6,957 nt of DNA from Clostridia bacterium (GTDB taxonomy: Bacteria > Bacillota > Clostridia > Oscillospirales > CAG-272): contig JAFYRH010000070.1 of the NCBI GenBank assembly GCA_017559555.1, positions 1-6,957 of the forward strand, in the 5' to 3' direction. Both the position numbers and the translations under genes were made by a program. Numbering within the stretch: position 1 is the stretch's first letter; every line of letters starts with the position of its first letter. The notes beneath the pieces are model-generated. The model ran no database searches and had not been told where the DNA came from. It saw only the letters and a program-made list of their open reading frames with translations. Below are positions 5,570 through 6,957 of this stretch, one piece after another.

Positions 5570-6130
5570 ATGGTAGTAGCCGGCGATTTTAAAAACGGTA
5601 TTACATTTGAAGATGAGAACGGTAACGTACTGCAGGTTATCGAATTCCAACACGTAAAACCCGGTAAGGGCGCAGCGTTTGTTCGTACCAAGCTCAAGAA
5701 CGTTATCACCGGTGCGGTTATCGAAAAGACTTTCAACCCCACCGACAAATTTGAGAACGCTTACATTGAAAGAAGAGATATGCAATATTCCTACGACGAT
5801 GGCGATCTGTACCACTTCATGGATCAAGAGACTTGGGAAGAGACCCTTGTTGCTCATGACATGGTTGGCGACAACTTCCGCTTCGTTAAGGAAGAAATGA
5901 TGTGCAAGATCATCTCCTACAAGGGCAACGTATTCGGCATTGAGCCTCCTACGTTCGTAGAACTCGAAGTAACCGATACCGACCCCGGCTTTGCAGGCAA
6001 CACTGCAACCAACACCCTCAAGCCCGCAACTCTTGAGACCGGTGCTGAAATCAAGGTTCCGCTCTTTATCAACGTTGGTGACGTTCTTAAGATCGACACC
6101 CGTACGGGCGAATATCTTTCCAGAGCATAA
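5570..6130 (+). CDS. efp: Translation elongation factor P (EF-P)
   Basis: 186-aa cytoplasmic factor that binds stalled ribosomes between the P and E sites and promotes peptide bonds at polyproline runs. Domain I (residues 1-64) carries the loop [18 protein letters not shown] (27-44), whose tip lysine K33 is the position that is modified in EF-P proteins. Domain II (about 65-127) and the C-terminal OB domain (about 130-186) follow, the latter with VTDTDPG and the conserved [19 protein letters not shown] stretch. Length is normal for the family. I chose the ATG at 5570 rather than the in-frame ATG at 5516: 5570 has GGAGG (5560-5564) 5 nt upstream and starts at the usual N-terminus ([10 protein letters not shown]), while the 18 extra residues are not EF-P-like and have no binding site. 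No EpmA-type or other modification enzyme is encoded nearby. Confidence 0.97.
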   Translation: MVVAGDFKNGITFEDENGNVLQVIEFQHVKPGKGAAFVRTKLKNVITGAVIEKTFNPTDKFENAYIERRDMQYSYDDGDLYHFMDQETWEETLVAHDMVGDNFRFVKEEMMCKIISYKGNVFGIEPPTFVELEVTDTDPGFAGNTATNTLKPATLETGAEIKVPLFINVGDVLKIDTRTGEYLSRA

Positions 6131-6142
6131 TCAACCAAAAAA

Positions 6143-6178
6143 GGGGAAGACTTTGCGAGCAAGGTTTTCCCCATTTTC
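6143..6178 (+). terminator. Hairpin between efp and the next gene (terminator or attenuator)
   Basis: Bases 6143-6156 and 6159-6172 can pair over 14 positions with two G-U pairs (GGGGAAGACTTTGC with GCAAGGTTTTCCCC), preceded by A6 (6137-6142) and followed by only a short T-run (ATTTTC). The stem is long, but the weak U-tract suggests partial termination, so that the downstream gene is expressed at a lower level by read-through. I see no good separate promoter before 6213. Confidence 0.65.
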
Positions 6179-6212
6179 AAATTACATTACTACGAAAGGT
6201 AAGGAATATATT

Positions 6213-6701
6213 ATGAGTTTGACTGAAAAATCCGCTTATATCAAAGGTTTGGCTGACGGTCTCGAGTTTGACAAGGAGACTAAGGAGGGCAAGATCATTG
6301 CCGCTCTCCTCAACCTCGTTGACGAAATGGCAAATGAGATTGCAGGCATCCAACAAGATATCGAAGAGATCGACGAAGATCTGAACTACCTCAACGAATA
6401 CGTTGAAGAGCTTGACGACGATTTGCAAGACGTTGAGGACTACCTCGACGAAGAATGCGAATGCGATTGTGACGACGAAGAGTATGACGAAGAGTGGGAA
6501 GAATGTGACGGCGATTGCACTGCTTGCGACGGCTGTGACTGTGACGATGACGATTACTGTGAGATCGTGTGCCCCTCTTGCGGTGAGACCGTTTGCTTTG
6601 ATAGCGAACTCGATCCCGAAAATCTTCTTTGCCCCGCATGCGGCGAAAAGTTCGGCTGCATCATTGAAGAAGACGATTACCAAAGCCTTTCCGAAGACTA
6701 A
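6213..6701 (+). CDS. CD1247 N-terminal-domain-like acidic zinc-ribbon protein
   Basis: 162-aa, very acidic, presumably cytoplasmic. The N-terminus (SLTEKSAYIKGLADGLEF, then TKEGKIIAALLNLVDEMANEI) matches my memory of the clostridial 'CD1247 N-terminal domain' family, whose function is unknown. Residues about 30-80 form a likely coiled coil. Residues 82-116 are an Asp/Cys-rich segment with nine cysteines (82, 84, 86, 98, 102, 105, 108, 110, 116). The C-terminus is a zinc ribbon: CPSC (120-123) and CPAC (140-143). The true start is the ATG at 6213, with AAGGA (6201-6205) 7 nt upstream; the frame is open further left, but that part runs backwards over efp and the hairpin. It follows efp by 82 bp and is probably co-transcribed. 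It has no signal peptide or membrane segment. Family assignment is from memory and moderately sure; the role is unknown. Confidence 0.82.
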   Translation: MSLTEKSAYIKGLADGLEFDKETKEGKIIAALLNLVDEMANEIAGIQQDIEEIDEDLNYLNEYVEELDDDLQDVEDYLDEECECDCDDEEYDEEWEECDGDCTACDGCDCDDDDYCEIVCPSCGETVCFDSELDPENLLCPACGEKFGCIIEEDDYQSLSED

Positions 6702-6716
6702 TACAAAACAATCATA

Positions 6717-6758
6717 ACCACCCGTCAAACGGGTGGTATGCACAAGGGCTAAAAGCCC
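6717..6758. other. Two hairpins after the CD1247-like gene
   Basis: ACCACCCGT (6717-6725) and ACGGGTGGT (6729-6737) form a perfect 9-bp stem with a CAA loop. GGGCT (6746-6750) and AGCCC (6754-6758) form a second, 5-bp stem. No T-run follows either, so they are not standard terminators. They begin a chain of hairpins that fills the rest of the window. Confidence 0.7.
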
Positions 6759-6767
6759 AATATTACT

Positions 6768-6794
6768 AGCCAGCGGCGGGGTCCGCTGGCTTTT
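6768..6794 (+). terminator. Probable weak terminator
   Basis: AGCCAGCGG (6768-6776) and CCGCTGGCT (6783-6791) form a perfect 9-bp GC-rich stem with a 6-base loop, directly followed by TTT (6792-6794) and then GC. The U-run is short. An alternative stem GCTTTTGC (6789-6796) with GCAAAAGC (6800-6807) competes for the last three bases. This is the best end signal for the efp region transcript. Confidence 0.6.
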
Positions 6795-6820
6795 GCTATG
6801 CAAAAGCGAGTCGCACAACC

Positions 6821-6957
6821 AAAAAGCCTTCCCCTTGAGGGGAAGGTGCCGAGTAACACGAGGCGGATGAGGTGTAGGATGCGTAGCATCCGTTAAGAAC
6901 ACTCGCGTCCAAACGCCGCCTATGGCGGCTACACCTCATCAGTCACCTCTCGGTGAC
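6821..6957. repeat. Composite palindromic (REP-like) intergenic element, cut by the window end
   Basis: CCTTCCCC (6827-6834) and GGGGAAGG (6839-6846) form the first hairpin. Then GATGAGGTGTA (6866-6876) and TACACCTCATC (6930-6940) form a perfect 11-bp outer stem that closes on two inner hairpins: GGATGC/GCATCC (6877-6882, 6886-6891) and GCCGCC/GGCGGC (6915-6920, 6924-6929). CCGAG (6849-6853) and CTCGG (6949-6953) can extend the outer stem. The layout is a three-way junction, typical of palindromic repeats scattered in gut Clostridia genomes. It encodes no protein. From 6702 to the window end there is no gene. Confidence 0.72.

Noticed and set aside
6177..6902. Minus-strand open frame of 241 codons over the CD1247-like gene and right repeat
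   Set aside because: It is the antisense of the acidic Glu/Asp-rich gene (giving Val/Phe/Ile runs) and starts within the palindromic element. No family pattern is visible.
1..6957. GGTGAC at both ends of the window as a sign of a circular molecule or terminal repeat
   Set aside because: Only six bases match at the two edges, and the sequences next to them differ; this is too short to mean anything. The same six bases also begin the repeat copy at 176.

Overview
The window reads like a chromosomal segment of a low-to-mid GC Gram-positive anaerobe of the class Clostridia (Bacillota), probably an uncultured gut lineage. This is an inference from strong AGGAGG-type ribosome binding sites, TTGACA/TATAAT promoters with 17-bp spacers, a clostridial EF-P followed by a CD1247-type acidic zinc-ribbon protein, and hairpin-rich intergenic repeats of the kind common in gut Clostridia. 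No RNA gene, IS element, phage gene or CRISPR array is visible.

Layout: (1) 1-445 is gene-free. It holds two copies of a hairpin-rich repeat (61 identical bases at 1-61 and 176-236), a Rho-independent terminator, and a strong extended -10 promoter. (2) 446-1593 is a two-gene operon of half-size chromate-transporter (CHR/ChrA) proteins with a 4-bp overlap. (3) 1594-1696 holds two hairpins, the second a symmetric two-way terminator shared with the convergent gene. (4) 1697-2206 (minus) is a TetR/AcrR-type repressor. (5) 2207-2327 is a compact divergent control region: two consensus-like promoters whose -10 boxes overlap, with repeated ACAAC/GTTG half-sites that look like the repressor's operators. 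(6) 2328-5379 encodes two overlapping MMPL/RND-type half transporters. Together they make one 12-helix pump split after helix 6, with an acidic Glu/Gln tail on the first half and a large internally repeated outer domain in the second. (7) 5380-5569 is an AT-rich promoter region. (8) 5570-6130 is efp (translation elongation factor P), then a 14-bp hairpin, then 6213-6701, a CD1247-type protein with a coiled coil, an unusual cysteine/aspartate-rich segment and a C-terminal zinc ribbon. (9) 6702-6957 is gene-free and carries a chain of at least six hairpins, including a nested three-way-junction palindrome.

How the genes work together: the TetR protein most likely represses the MMPL pair (and itself) from the shared control region, as is usual for divergent TetR-transporter pairs; its ligand and the pump's substrate cannot be read from sequence. 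The two CHR proteins probably act as one heteromeric anion transporter. EF-P and the CD1247-type protein are housekeeping genes, probably partly co-transcribed. The most interesting features are the split MMPL pump with its triplicated outer domain and acidic tail, the overlapping divergent promoters, the Cys-rich insert in the last protein, and the structured repeats at both ends. I see no convincing evidence for a wholly new defence or mobile system.
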